Assembly: GCF_004801305.1 (NCBI RefSeq)
Contig: NZ_SSOD01000011.1
Span: 62,001-126,000, forward strand
DNA: 64,000 nucleotides
Direction: 5' to 3'
From: Pseudothauera rhizosphaerae
GTDB lineage: Bacteria; Pseudomonadota; Gammaproteobacteria; Burkholderiales; Rhodocyclaceae
The notes under the pieces were generated by a model, which saw nothing but the letters and a program-made list of their open reading frames with translations, did no database searches and was not told where the DNA came from. Positions 45,499-53,896 of the stretch are shown here, piece after piece. The position numbers and the translations under genes are program-made. Position 1 is the first letter of the stretch. Each line of letters opens with the position of its first letter.

Positions 45499-47973
45499 TC
45501 AGATACGTACGGCGGTGGCCGGCACGGGCGCCGGGCGCGCGGGTTGTTCCGCCGGCGCGGGTTCGGCCTCGCTCCGCGCCGCCAGGCCGGACGGCGCATC
45601 GCGGCGGGCCGCCGGCAGCAGGAAGGTGGCCAGCGCGGGGATCAGGATCAGCGCGCCGAGCATGTTCCACAGGAACATGAAGGTCAGCAGAATGCCCATG
45701 TCGGCCTGGAACTTGATCGGCGAGAAGGCCCAGGCGCCGACGCCGATCGCCAGCGTGCAGCCGGTGAAGATCACTACCCGCCCGGTGAACACCAGCGAAC
45801 GGTAGTAGGCTTCCGACAGCGTTGCCCCGCTGCGCAGCCAGGCCTGGGTGACGCTGAGCACGTAGAGCGCGTAGTCCACGCCGATGCCGACGCCGAGTGC
45901 GATCACCGGCAGCGTGGACACCTTGATGCCGATCCCCAGCCCCACCATCAGCGCTTCCACCAGGATGGAGGTCAGCACCAGCGGCAGCACCGCGCACAGC
46001 ACCGCCCGCCACGAGCGGAAGGCGATCACGCACAGCAGCGTGACGGCCACATACACGCCCAACAGCATGCGGACGTTGGCCGACTTCACCACCTGATTGG
46101 TCGCCGCCTCGATACCGGCGTTGCCGGCGGCAAGTTCGAAGCGGATGCCGGCCGACGGATTGGCCGCAACGAAATCCTCGACCACGCGCACCACCTCGTC
46201 GAGCGAGTCCGCCTTGTGGTCCTTCAGGTAGGCATAGATCGACAGCAGATCGCAGGTGGCGTTGAACAGCTCGCGCGGGGCACGTGCCGCGCTGCCGTTG
46301 ATCAGGTGCTGGTTGGCGACGAGGTCGTACCACTTCAGGCTGCCCTCGTTCATGCCCGCCGAAGCGCGGCGCACCAGCCCGGCGAAGGAACTGGTGCCCT
46401 CCACCACATTCGACTGGCGCAGCGACCATTCCAGCGCATCGACCTGCAGCAGCTTGTCGTAGTCGGCGCAGTGGCCCTGCTCGGTGCGGCCGAACACCAC
46501 GAACACGTCGCTGCCGGCCTGGTAGTTGCGCACCAGGAAGTCGTTGTCGATGTTGTAGCGCGAGTCCGCACGCAGCTCCGGCGCGCCGGCGTCGAGGTCG
46601 CCGATCTTCACCTCTTTGCTCACCAGGAAGCCGCCGACGCCCAGCACCAGCGCCACGCCGATCGCCCACGCCGCCGGACCGCGCCGGGTGAACAGATCGA
46701 GGAAGCGCCACAGACCATGCTTGCGGGCAGCCGCAGTATCAGTCGCTCTCTCTTCGCGCAAACTGCGCTCGGCCGCCCGCGGCGACACCCCGGTGTAGGA
46801 CAGCAGGATGGGCAGCAGCGCGAGGTTAGTGAAGATCAGGATGCCGACGCCCAGGCTGGCGATCAGCGCCAGCTCGCGGATCACCGGAATGTCGATGATC
46901 GTCAGCACGGCGAAGCCGACGACGTCGGCCAGCAGCGCGGTCGCGCCGGCCACGAACAGGCGGCGGAAGGTGTAGCGCGCGGCGATGAGTTTGTGCGTGC
47001 CGCGGCCGATGTCCTGCATGATGCCGTTCATCTTCTGCGCGCCGTGGCTGACGCCGATGGCAAAGATGAGGAAGGGCACGAGGATGGAATACGGGTTGAG
47101 TTCGAAGCCCAGCAGCGGCAGGAAGCCGATCAGCCAGACGATGCCGATCATCGTGGTCGCGATCACCAGCAGCGTGCTGCGCAGGCAGCGGGTGAACACG
47201 TACAGGATCAGCGCGGTCACCACCAGTGCGAAGGCGAAGAAGGCGAGGATGGCGTAGAGGCCGGCGATGAGGTCGCCCATCACCTTGGCGAAGCCGGTGA
47301 TGCGGAGATGGACGCCGCGTGCTTCGTAACGCGTGCGGATGTCCTCCAGGCGGTCGGACAGCGCGCCGTAGTCCAGCCGCTGGCCGGCCTGTTCCACCAG
47401 CGGCACGTAGATGATGGACGAGCGGAAATCCGGCGCCACCAGTTGCCCGATCTCGCCCGAGCGCAGCACGTTGTCGCGGAAGGCGGCAATGCTGGCGGCC
47501 GAGCCGTCGTAGTCCTCCGGCATCACCGGGCCGCCCTCGTAGCCCTCGTCGGTGACGCCGATCCAGCGCACCGCCGGCATCCACAGCGACTTCATGAAGG
47601 CGCGGTCGACGCCGGGCAGCAGATAGACCTCGTCATTGACCGCCTTGAGGATGCCGACGTAGTCCGGCGTGAAGATATCGCCATCGGGCGCGGCTTCGAC
47701 CACGATGCGCACCGCGTTGCCCAGGCCCTTGACCTCGTTCTCGTATTTGAGGAAGTTGAGGACGTAGGGATGCTGGTTGGGGATGGTCTTGAGGAAGCTG
47801 GCGTTGAGCTGCACGCGCAGCGCCGAGAAGGCCAGCGCGGCGGTGACGAGCGCGCACAGCAGCACGATCAGCCCGCGATGGTTGAACAGCAGACGCTCGA
47901 CCGCGTTGCCGGAGCGGTGGTCGAACTGCTCCAGGCGGGCGATCGATTCGAATTCCTGTGTGGAGACGGCCAT
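45499..47973 (-). CDS. RND/MMPL-family transporter
   Basis: The 824-residue membrane protein has two repeats of a membrane helix (NHRGLIVLLCALVTAALAF near 38), a large periplasmic loop and a five-helix bundle (ILAFFAFALVVTALILYV ... YSILVPFLIFAIGVSHGAQKMNG; second half VIALGVGIGVDYALYVLSV). This is the MMPL/SSD-like RND class that moves lipids, hopanoids or hydrophobic compounds. It is the third member of the DUF1302-YCF48-RND set in this operon. I chose ATG 47973, which follows ACAGGAAC; a TTG at 48003 overlaps the upstream stop. Direction of transport is unknown. Confidence 0.9.
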   Translation of the reverse strand: MAVSTQEFESIARLEQFDHRSGNAVERLLFNHRGLIVLLCALVTAALAFSALRVQLNASFLKTIPNQHPYVLNFLKYENEVKGLGNAVRIVVEAAPDGDIFTPDYVGILKAVNDEVYLLPGVDRAFMKSLWMPAVRWIGVTDEGYEGGPVMPEDYDGSAASIAAFRDNVLRSGEIGQLVAPDFRSSIIYVPLVEQAGQRLDYGALSDRLEDIRTRYEARGVHLRITGFAKVMGDLIAGLYAILAFFAFALVVTALILYVFTRCLRSTLLVIATTMIGIVWLIGFLPLLGFELNPYSILVPFLIFAIGVSHGAQKMNGIMQDIGRGTHKLIAARYTFRRLFVAGATALLADVVGFAVLTIIDIPVIRELALIASLGVGILIFTNLALLPILLSYTGVSPRAAERSLREERATDTAAARKHGLWRFLDLFTRRGPAAWAIGVALVLGVGGFLVSKEVKIGDLDAGAPELRADSRYNIDNDFLVRNYQAGSDVFVVFGRTEQGHCADYDKLLQVDALEWSLRQSNVVEGTSSFAGLVRRASAGMNEGSLKWYDLVANQHLINGSAARAPRELFNATCDLLSIYAYLKDHKADSLDEVVRVVEDFVAANPSAGIRFELAAGNAGIEAATNQVVKSANVRMLLGVYVAVTLLCVIAFRSWRAVLCAVLPLVLTSILVEALMVGLGIGIKVSTLPVIALGVGIGVDYALYVLSVTQAWLRSGATLSEAYYRSLVFTGRVVIFTGCTLAIGVGAWAFSPIKFQADMGILLTFMFLWNMLGALILIPALATFLLPAARRDAPSGLAARSEAEPAPAEQPARPAPVPATAVRI

Positions 47974-47999
47974 GTTCCTGTCCGTTTGTGGTTGTGGGC

Positions 48000-49064
48000 T
48001 CAACGCCCGGACGTAGCGAAGCGCAGCGTGCCGGCGAAACCGCTGGCGACCACGCCACCGTCGGCCGCGAGCGTGAGGCCGGTCAGCGGAAAGCGGGCGC
48101 CGTTCTCGAGCCGGTGTGGCGTGCCGCCGCCAGCGAACTGCCAGAGGCCGCCGCCGTCATCGGCCAGCAGAAAGCCCTGCCCGGCGAGCACCAGCCCGGC
48201 GGCGAAGGAGTACTTGGTGTCGACCGGCAGGCGCTGCCAATGCCCGCCACCATCGTCCGAATGCCACAGCGCGCCGCGCAGGCCGAACAGCAGCAGTTCG
48301 TCGCTCGCGCCGATCAGGCCGAACCAGCTTCCCTCGACCGGACTTTCCAGCCGCGCGAAGCGGTTGCCGCCGTCGGTCGAGCGGTAGAGCAGCCCCTGCT
48401 CGCCCGCCAGGTAGAGCGCATTGCCCAGCTTGCGGATCGCATAGATGTGGCGATCCTCGTCGCTGTCGAGCAGTTCGCAGGCCACACGCCAGCGTTTGCC
48501 GCCATCGTCGGTGGCGAGCACCAGGCCGTAGGCGCCGACGGCGAAGCCGCGCTTGCCGTCGAGGAACAGCACGTCGAGCAGCGGCTTGTCCGGGCCCTCG
48601 TCGATGAAGCGCTGCAGCTTGTCGGCGAGCGCTGTGTCGCCCGCCGCCCGGGCGGCCCGCAGCGCCTCCAGCAGGGCACCGCCGAGCGCGCGGCCGTCGG
48701 TCTGCCGGGCCCATCGGTCGCCGCCGTCCACCGTCTGCAGCACGACACCGCCATGGCCGACCGACCAGCCGGTCTGGCGGTCGGCGAAATGGACCGCGGT
48801 CAGCGTGACCGAGACCGGCACCTCGGCCTGCGTCCAATTGCGCCCGTCGTCGTCGGAGAGCAACACGTGGCCGCGCTCACCGACGGCGACCAGCCGGCCC
48901 CCGACTTCGGCGACGTCGAGCAGTGCGCCGTGCACGGCCAGTCTGGAAATCTGCGCGGGACGGTCGAGCGGCGTCGCCTGCGCCGCGGCGAGCGCCACCG
49001 TGTATGGGTGCAGGGTCAGCAGCGAGGCTGCAAGCGCCGCACGAAAGCAAGACTGGATTCTCAT
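48000..49064 (-). CDS. YCF48/Hcf136-like beta-propeller protein, exported
   Basis: The 354-residue protein has a signal peptide (ending near ALAAAQA) and repeated beta-propeller blades with the BNR/YCF48 signature: LLSDDDGRNWTQA, LQTVDGGDRWARQ, LATDDGGKRWRVA, YRSTDGGNRFARL, WHSDDGGGHWQRL. YCF48 proteins act as assembly factors in photosynthetic organisms. In heterotrophs they recur next to DUF1302, DUF1329 and RND genes in hydrophobic-substrate catabolism, as here, with an unknown but probably periplasmic scaffolding role. The 3' end overlaps a rejected TTG start of the RND gene by one codon. Confidence 0.9.
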   Translation of the reverse strand: MRIQSCFRAALAASLLTLHPYTVALAAAQATPLDRPAQISRLAVHGALLDVAEVGGRLVAVGERGHVLLSDDDGRNWTQAEVPVSVTLTAVHFADRQTGWSVGHGGVVLQTVDGGDRWARQTDGRALGGALLEALRAARAAGDTALADKLQRFIDEGPDKPLLDVLFLDGKRGFAVGAYGLVLATDDGGKRWRVACELLDSDEDRHIYAIRKLGNALYLAGEQGLLYRSTDGGNRFARLESPVEGSWFGLIGASDELLLFGLRGALWHSDDGGGHWQRLPVDTKYSFAAGLVLAGQGFLLADDGGGLWQFAGGGTPHRLENGARFPLTGLTLAADGGVVASGFAGTLRFATSGR

Positions 49065-49119
49065 GATCGTTGGGGGTATTCCGGAAAATCTCTGCGATCT
49101 GGAAAAAGGGATGCAGGCT

Positions 49120-49189
49120 CCCTCCCCTTCACGGGGAGGGTTCGTTTGGGAATGGGGTATCCCCCTTCCAACCTCCCCTTGAAGGGGGA
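49120..49189. repeat. paired GC-rich inverted repeats between YCF48 and DUF1302 genes
   Basis: CCCTCCCC/GGGGAGGG (49120-49127 with 49133-49140) and TCCCCCTTC/GAAGGGGGA (49160-49168 with 49181-49189) are two perfect hairpins in the 228-base gap. Paired hairpins of this style are common dispersed repeats in GC-rich proteobacteria and could terminate, stabilise or process the transcript. Confidence 0.55.
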
Positions 49190-49292
49190 GCCCTCCGGCT
49201 CTCAGCGCACACGCCCCGACAACACATCCGGCGTAGAAACCGACTTCGGCGTCATCGGCACCGCCTTCAACTGATCGTCGGGGTCCTGGAAC

Positions 49293-50939
49293 TCAGAAGC
49301 TGTACTGCGCCGAGAAGGACACGTAGTCGCGGTCCTTCAGGGCCTGGCCGAAGTTCTGGACGTAGCCGCCGCCTTCAGGCAGCAGCGTAGTCTTGGTGGC
49401 GCCGAAGAAATGCGTGTAGCCGAGCGACAGCCGCAGGTTCTTCAGGTATTCGCCCTTGACCCCGATGCTGAGGTCGCCACCTTCGTGCGCACCGCCGTTG
49501 AACCCGCCGACCACCGAGGAACGCCCTTGCGGGTTGTAACCCAGGCCGATGGGCACCGAGACGTCCAGACCGGGCAGCACCTGGTAGTAGTTCGGTTCGA
49601 AGATGAAACGCACGCCCCAGGCATCACGCGTCGCGTTCGGGTCGAGCGCGGGCCGGTTCTTGGTCACTTTCAGCAGGCGGTTCCAGCCGAGTTCGGCGGT
49701 AAGGGTGGCGTTGTCGAACAACGCGCTGCTGCCCCAGACGTAGATCGCGGAGAAATTGGCATGCGCGGTGCGGCCGATGGCGTAGAGCGCGTTGCCGTCG
49801 TTGTCGGCAGTACCGGCGAGGTCGAGCTGGCCGGTCGACACCAGTGGCATGTCGGTGCGGTAGGACAGTTCGCCGGCCACGTTCGCGCCACCCAGCACCG
49901 TGCTGAAGCTCGCGCCGTAGGCCTTGATGTTCTCCGGATACACCCAGCGGTAACCACCGATCGCCGGCAGAACGTAGGCCTGCGGCGTCTTGTCGTGGTA
50001 GCGCACCGCGTAGAAACCGTACTCGGTGTCGCTGCTCTGCGGCCGCCAACGCAACTCGATGCCCCCCTGCCCCTGGTCGCGCGCGTCCATGTCCTTCGCC
50101 CGTGCGAGGGCAATGCCGGGGCCGACGAACAAGCGTTCAGCTCCGTCGCCAAGGAAGTCGATGGTGCTGAAGTAGCTACCGGCAGCCGGCAGGCGGGTCT
50201 TCTTCCAATCGAACTGGTAGTAGGCACCGAGGCTGAACTCGGCATTGATCTGCAACTGGCCGGAGATCTGCTGCACCGGCATCAGCAGTTCCTTGAACTG
50301 GGTGTTGGGCACCGACAGCAGCTTGACGGCATCCACCGGCCCCTGCGCCGCGGCGATGCCATTGGCGCCGAAGAACAGCGTCTCGCCATACACCAGGGTG
50401 TGCTTGCCCGCGCGCAGCGTGAGCGGCATGCCGGCGGCGTCGAAGCGGCCGAACACGAAGGCGTCGAGCAGTTCAGCCTTGCGGCCGTGCAGCTTTTCCG
50501 TCGCATCGGTGAAATGGCGATGGTCCACGCTGACCGAATTGTTGGTCAGCGGGCTGTCGTTGTCGTTGCGGCGGTTGTAGATGTCGTCGTACCAGGCGGC
50601 ACCGCTGAGACGGAAGCCAAAATTCTTATAGACGACGTCCAGTTCGGACAACAGGTCGACGCGGTTCGAGACCAGGCCGCGGGAGAAATTGCGGTCGCCA
50701 TCGTCCTGGTTGACCTCGGCGACCAGTTCGCTCGATGCGTCCTTCACTCGCCACATCGCGCTGTACTTGAGGTTGTTGTCCCAGCGGATTTTCAGGTCCG
50801 GATTCCCGGTATCGAACTCCATCGCCTGTGCGGATGCACAAAGCGAAATCAGGGCGATGCCGCCAGCCACACGGGTCAGGAACCTGCCGGACGAAAGCGC
50901 CTGCCCCGCAGGACTTCCCTTGCTTCTCTTATGTTTCAT
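49293..50939 (-). CDS. DUF1302-family outer-membrane protein
   Basis: The 548-residue protein has a signal peptide (ISLCASAQAMEF) and the DUF1302 opening IRWDNNLKYSAMWRV, the motif RVDLLSELDVVYKNFGFRLSGAAWYDD and GKHTLVYGETLFFGANGIAAAQGP. It ends in a typical barrel strand (DYVSFSAQYSF). This family forms outer-membrane barrels linked to uptake of hydrophobic substrates. It is second in the ring-cleavage operon. The ATG at 50939 follows AAAGGAGGTGGAG; a GTG two codons upstream is part of that ribosome site. With the DUF1329 and RND proteins it probably moves the substrate across the envelope. Confidence 0.92.
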   Translation of the reverse strand: MKHKRSKGSPAGQALSSGRFLTRVAGGIALISLCASAQAMEFDTGNPDLKIRWDNNLKYSAMWRVKDASSELVAEVNQDDGDRNFSRGLVSNRVDLLSELDVVYKNFGFRLSGAAWYDDIYNRRNDNDSPLTNNSVSVDHRHFTDATEKLHGRKAELLDAFVFGRFDAAGMPLTLRAGKHTLVYGETLFFGANGIAAAQGPVDAVKLLSVPNTQFKELLMPVQQISGQLQINAEFSLGAYYQFDWKKTRLPAAGSYFSTIDFLGDGAERLFVGPGIALARAKDMDARDQGQGGIELRWRPQSSDTEYGFYAVRYHDKTPQAYVLPAIGGYRWVYPENIKAYGASFSTVLGGANVAGELSYRTDMPLVSTGQLDLAGTADNDGNALYAIGRTAHANFSAIYVWGSSALFDNATLTAELGWNRLLKVTKNRPALDPNATRDAWGVRFIFEPNYYQVLPGLDVSVPIGLGYNPQGRSSVVGGFNGGAHEGGDLSIGVKGEYLKNLRLSLGYTHFFGATKTTLLPEGGGYVQNFGQALKDRDYVSFSAQYSF

Positions 50940-50972
50940 CTCCACCTCCTTTATTTGATTTAATTGTCATCC

Positions 50973-50991
50973 GCACCCGCATTGCGGGTGC
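50973..50991 (-). terminator. short strong hairpin between dioxygenase and DUF1302 genes
   Basis: GCACCCGC (50973-50980) and GCGGGTGC (50984-50991) form a perfect eight-base stem with a three-base loop, seven bases after the dioxygenase stop on the - strand. No T-run follows; it may attenuate or protect the upstream mRNA. Confidence 0.55.
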
Positions 50992-50997
50992 CTGCTG

Positions 50998-51891
50998 CTA
51001 TCCGGGCAAGGCGTAGTGGTGACCCCAATCGCTCAGTTGCGAGTAATTGCGCACGGTCCAGCTATCCCTGTCGATGACGATGCCGCCCCACCCGTACTCC
51101 ATGGAGAAACCGGACGGCGTCATCACGTAGAACGAGGTCATCCGGTCGTTCGGGTGGTGGCCGAGATCGAAGGCCAGAGGGATTCCCGCCTTGCGCACCC
51201 GATCGAGCGCCAGTCCGACGTCGTCGATCGCACTGGCCTGGACCATGAGGTGGTGGGTACGCTTCTGGATGGGGATTTCGCCAGTCGCCAGCGAATGGTG
51301 GCGACCGGTCACGGTGTGGAAGAAGGTGGCATCCACGGCGACGCCGGGGAACTTCTCGGTGTCGCGGATGTAGTCGGAGATCCGCAAGCCGAGTTTTTCC
51401 GCATAGAACCGCACCGATTCGGCCGCGTTGCGCGCCACCGCGAGAATGTGGCCGACCCCCAGTTCGCCGGTGACGAAGCCGCCGAGCAGCACCGGCGAGT
51501 TGAACGGCCGGGAAATGGGCGCATGGGTCGGCCCGTAGCTGAACTCATGCCTGAAGCCGCTCGGGTCGACGCAGTAGAAGAGCTTCTCCACCAGGCGCGA
51601 CTGGCGAAGCGCGGCATCGCCCTCGACCACGTCCACGCCGCGCCGCCTCAGCAGATCGACGTATGCCGAAAGATCGGCCTCCGTCTCGAGTTCCCAGCCA
51701 AGGACCGTGACGTCGTCCTCTTCGCCACGCTCGACGATCATGCGGTACTCGCGCTCGTCCATGCGCAGGCGCAGGACGTCGTCCCCCCGGCTGCCGACCT
51801 GCAGCCCGAGTATGCCGGCGGCGAATTTCTCCCAGTCATCGAGATTGCTGGCATTGATGACCACGTAACCCAGCGTCGAAACTTCAACCAT
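50998..51891 (-). CDS. type I extradiol dioxygenase (BphC/HsaC-like)
   Basis: The 297-residue two-domain vicinal-oxygen-chelate protein has iron ligands His in GVGHILAVARN near 147, His in RTHHLMVQAS near 210 and Glu in GFSMEYGWGG near 262. It opens with VSTLGYVVINASNLDDWEKFA as in BphC-type enzymes. It cleaves a substituted catechol beside the hydroxyls. Its product would go to the C-C hydrolase at 21 kb. It is first in an operon running to the activator gene at 38.1 kb. ATG 51891 follows AAAGGAGGATGAG; a longer frame upstream has no support. A shared palindrome lies 137 bases upstream of the start. Confidence 0.93.
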   Translation of the reverse strand: MVEVSTLGYVVINASNLDDWEKFAAGILGLQVGSRGDDVLRLRMDEREYRMIVERGEEDDVTVLGWELETEADLSAYVDLLRRRGVDVVEGDAALRQSRLVEKLFYCVDPSGFRHEFSYGPTHAPISRPFNSPVLLGGFVTGELGVGHILAVARNAAESVRFYAEKLGLRISDYIRDTEKFPGVAVDATFFHTVTGRHHSLATGEIPIQKRTHHLMVQASAIDDVGLALDRVRKAGIPLAFDLGHHPNDRMTSFYVMTPSGFSMEYGWGGIVIDRDSWTVRNYSQLSDWGHHYALPG

Positions 51892-52028
51892 CTCATCCTC
51901 CTTTTGATCCCTGCAGTGATCGGTCACTCTCGGCGGGGGAACCATTCTTCTCAGTGGGCCGATGCGCACCCGCCCGGCCTCCGTGAATTTGTCTATTGCC
52001 ATTCTTTCTGCCGCGGAACGTCATGCCG

Positions 52029-52044
52029 TCATCCGTTCGGATGA
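52029..52044 (-). promoter_or_regulatory. shared palindrome, copy D, before the ring-cleavage operon
   Basis: TCATCCGTTCGGATGA, perfect 16-base palindrome, followed by TTTTCC. It is 137 bases before the extradiol dioxygenase start and in a non-coding gap after the phenol hydroxylase reductase gene. Same sequence as copy C. Confidence 0.7.
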
Positions 52045-52246
52045 TTTTCCCGTGGGGCGGACTTGCTTCCGTCCGGACCCGGCTGCGCCATCGGGACAAG
52101 ACGAGGCCATGCGTTCCGGAGAGCGCATGCGGACCATGTCCATACATCCGTTTACGGGGTCACGTGCGCAAAGAACGAAGCCCGGGAGAGCAGCGCCTTG
52201 CGCGCCGCCTTGCCGGGAATGTGCGCCGCCCGACTTGAGCCAGGAA

Positions 52247-53308
52247 TCAGATGTTCCTGAAGAGCGGACTGCGCACTTGCTGCGCGTCTGCTGCCGACAG
52301 GAATTTTTCGGTGTAGATGTCCCGCTCGAACAGGCGCCCCTGCATCAGCGTGGAGATGCAGGCGTCGATCATCACCGGTGGCCCGCAGAGATACGCCTTG
52401 TGGCCGCGGAAGTCGTTGCCGAACTGTTCTCGTGCCGCGTCGTGCACGAAGCCTCGCCTCCCCGTCCAGGCGGAGGCGTCCGGTTCGTCGGAAAGCACGG
52501 GCACGTAGGTGAAGTTCGCGTGCTCGCGGGCCATCGTCTCGAATGCCTCGTGGTAATAGAGTTCCGCACGGTTTCTCGCGCCGTATATCAGCGTGATCGG
52601 AAAATCGCACCCCTGCTCCAGCAGATCGAGAATCATGGAACGGGGACTCGAGAGCCCCGAACCACCGGCGAGAAAGATCATCGGAACATTCGATGATTTG
52701 CGCACGAAGAAGCGGCCATAGGGGCCGGTCAGGCGGACTTGATCACCCTCCGACAGGGCGTCGTGAATCCAGGTCGTTGCGGCGCCACCAGGCACGAGAC
52801 GGATGTTCAGTTCGATCTCCCGGGTATCGGCCGGGCTGCTCGCCAGCGAGAAGGCGCGGCTGCCGAGTCCGCCGGGAATACGCAGGTTGATGTACTGCCC
52901 GGCTTGGAAGCGCAGTGCCTGGCCCTCGTCGAGCCGGATCCAGACGCCCTTGATGGTGGGGGTCAGGTTCTCGATGCGGCTGACCGTGCCGGTGAAGTCG
53001 CGCACCGGCAGGTTGAGGGCATCGGGCTCGACGTCGATATCGGCCTCGATCGTCACGTCCGACTCCAGGGTGGCACAGCACGCGAGGCACATCCCTTCCT
53101 CGCGCTCGTGATCCATCAAGGCGAAATTCGACGCCTCGCCGTGATCGACCTCGCCGTCCAGGACCTGGACCTTGCAGGTCGCACACAGTCCGTGACAACA
53201 GGCATGCGGCAGATAGATCCCGGCGCGCAGGCTCGCGTCGAGGATGGTCTGGCCGTCCTCGACTTCGATCGCCTGGCCGAGGGGCTCGATGGTCAATTGG
53301 AAGCTCAT
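52247..53308 (-). CDS. dmpP: phenol hydroxylase reductase component P5
   Basis: The 353-residue electron-transfer protein has an N-terminal plant-type [2Fe-2S] ferredoxin domain (cysteines in ACCHGLCATC and later CLACC). An FAD domain follows (RAFSLASSP, in place of the common RxYS), and an NAD-binding domain (FLAGGSGLSSPRSMI, YLCGPPVMID). It passes electrons from NADH to the diiron oxygenase. It is the last gene of the P0-P5 operon and is separated from P4 by an unusually long 196-base gap. Start ATG at 53308. Confidence 0.94.
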   Translation of the reverse strand: MSFQLTIEPLGQAIEVEDGQTILDASLRAGIYLPHACCHGLCATCKVQVLDGEVDHGEASNFALMDHEREEGMCLACCATLESDVTIEADIDVEPDALNLPVRDFTGTVSRIENLTPTIKGVWIRLDEGQALRFQAGQYINLRIPGGLGSRAFSLASSPADTREIELNIRLVPGGAATTWIHDALSEGDQVRLTGPYGRFFVRKSSNVPMIFLAGGSGLSSPRSMILDLLEQGCDFPITLIYGARNRAELYYHEAFETMAREHANFTYVPVLSDEPDASAWTGRRGFVHDAAREQFGNDFRGHKAYLCGPPVMIDACISTLMQGRLFERDIYTEKFLSAADAQQVRSPLFRNI

Positions 53309-53504
53309 GTGGAGAATCGCTTTTTTCGCGGTTACTGATAGCAGACCGGACAACGCCAGGAAGATGGGCTCCCGGACGTGTCCACAGACACCCACGGCGA
53401 AGGGGTCTTGATTCCGGCGATGGCCGGTGTTCCGTGAGCCGACACCTCGGCTACCGGCCAGGAGCCCTCAAGCCGGTTGCCAAGGTGCCGGCCCGCGGCA
53501 AGGT

Positions 53505-53864
53505 TCAGATTCCCAGGCCCCTGTACCCCTTCAGTCCGGGCGTGGAGAAGCGCAGAAAATCCTTGTGATGAAGGCCGTTGTCCCGGATGGACTTTTCCGG
53601 GTCGGGCGTCCAGGGTTCGTCGTCCTTCTCCCAACGCGCCTCCGCCCAATTGATATGGGCCGCATCGGGATGAACTTGCAGGATGGGGGCGACCATTCCG
53701 GTCAGGACATCGCCGAACTTCATCTCCGGCGAGACCAGCAGGCTGAATGGCGCCGCCAGCATCAGGTGCCCGTCCCAGCACATGTACAGAATCTGGTTGC
53801 CGTGGTAGTTGGCCACCGTGTCGCGGGCGACGCCCACATACTCCTTGACTGCAGCAACTGGCAT
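53505..53864 (-). CDS. dmpO: phenol hydroxylase component P4
   Basis: The 119-residue protein has the length and motifs of the DmpO/P4 subunit family (VAAVKEYVGVARDTVANYHG, LYMCWDGHLMLAAPFSLLV, RDNGLHHKDFLRFSTPGLKGY). This small subunit is part of the oxygenase hetero-oligomer. Its gene is 32 bases after P3, and the 196-base gap to P5 follows. Start ATG at 53864 after AAAGGAGGAAAAGAG. Confidence 0.93.
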   Translation of the reverse strand: MPVAAVKEYVGVARDTVANYHGNQILYMCWDGHLMLAAPFSLLVSPEMKFGDVLTGMVAPILQVHPDAAHINWAEARWEKDDEPWTPDPEKSIRDNGLHHKDFLRFSTPGLKGYRGLGI

Positions 53865-53896
53865 GTCTCTTTTCCTCCTTTGTTGAACCGGATTGC

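Noticed and set aside
44368-48387. 1,339-residue open frame on the + strand
   Set aside because: Runs opposite the stress protein and RND genes; composition is His/Gln/Arg-rich as expected for antisense of GC-rich genes.
22029-52044. Shared palindrome as leftover copies of the activator gene's 3' end
   Set aside because: Similarity is limited to about 22 bases and flanks of copies A, B and D show no helix-turn-helix coding sequence; kept as an alternative because copy C is inside coding sequence.
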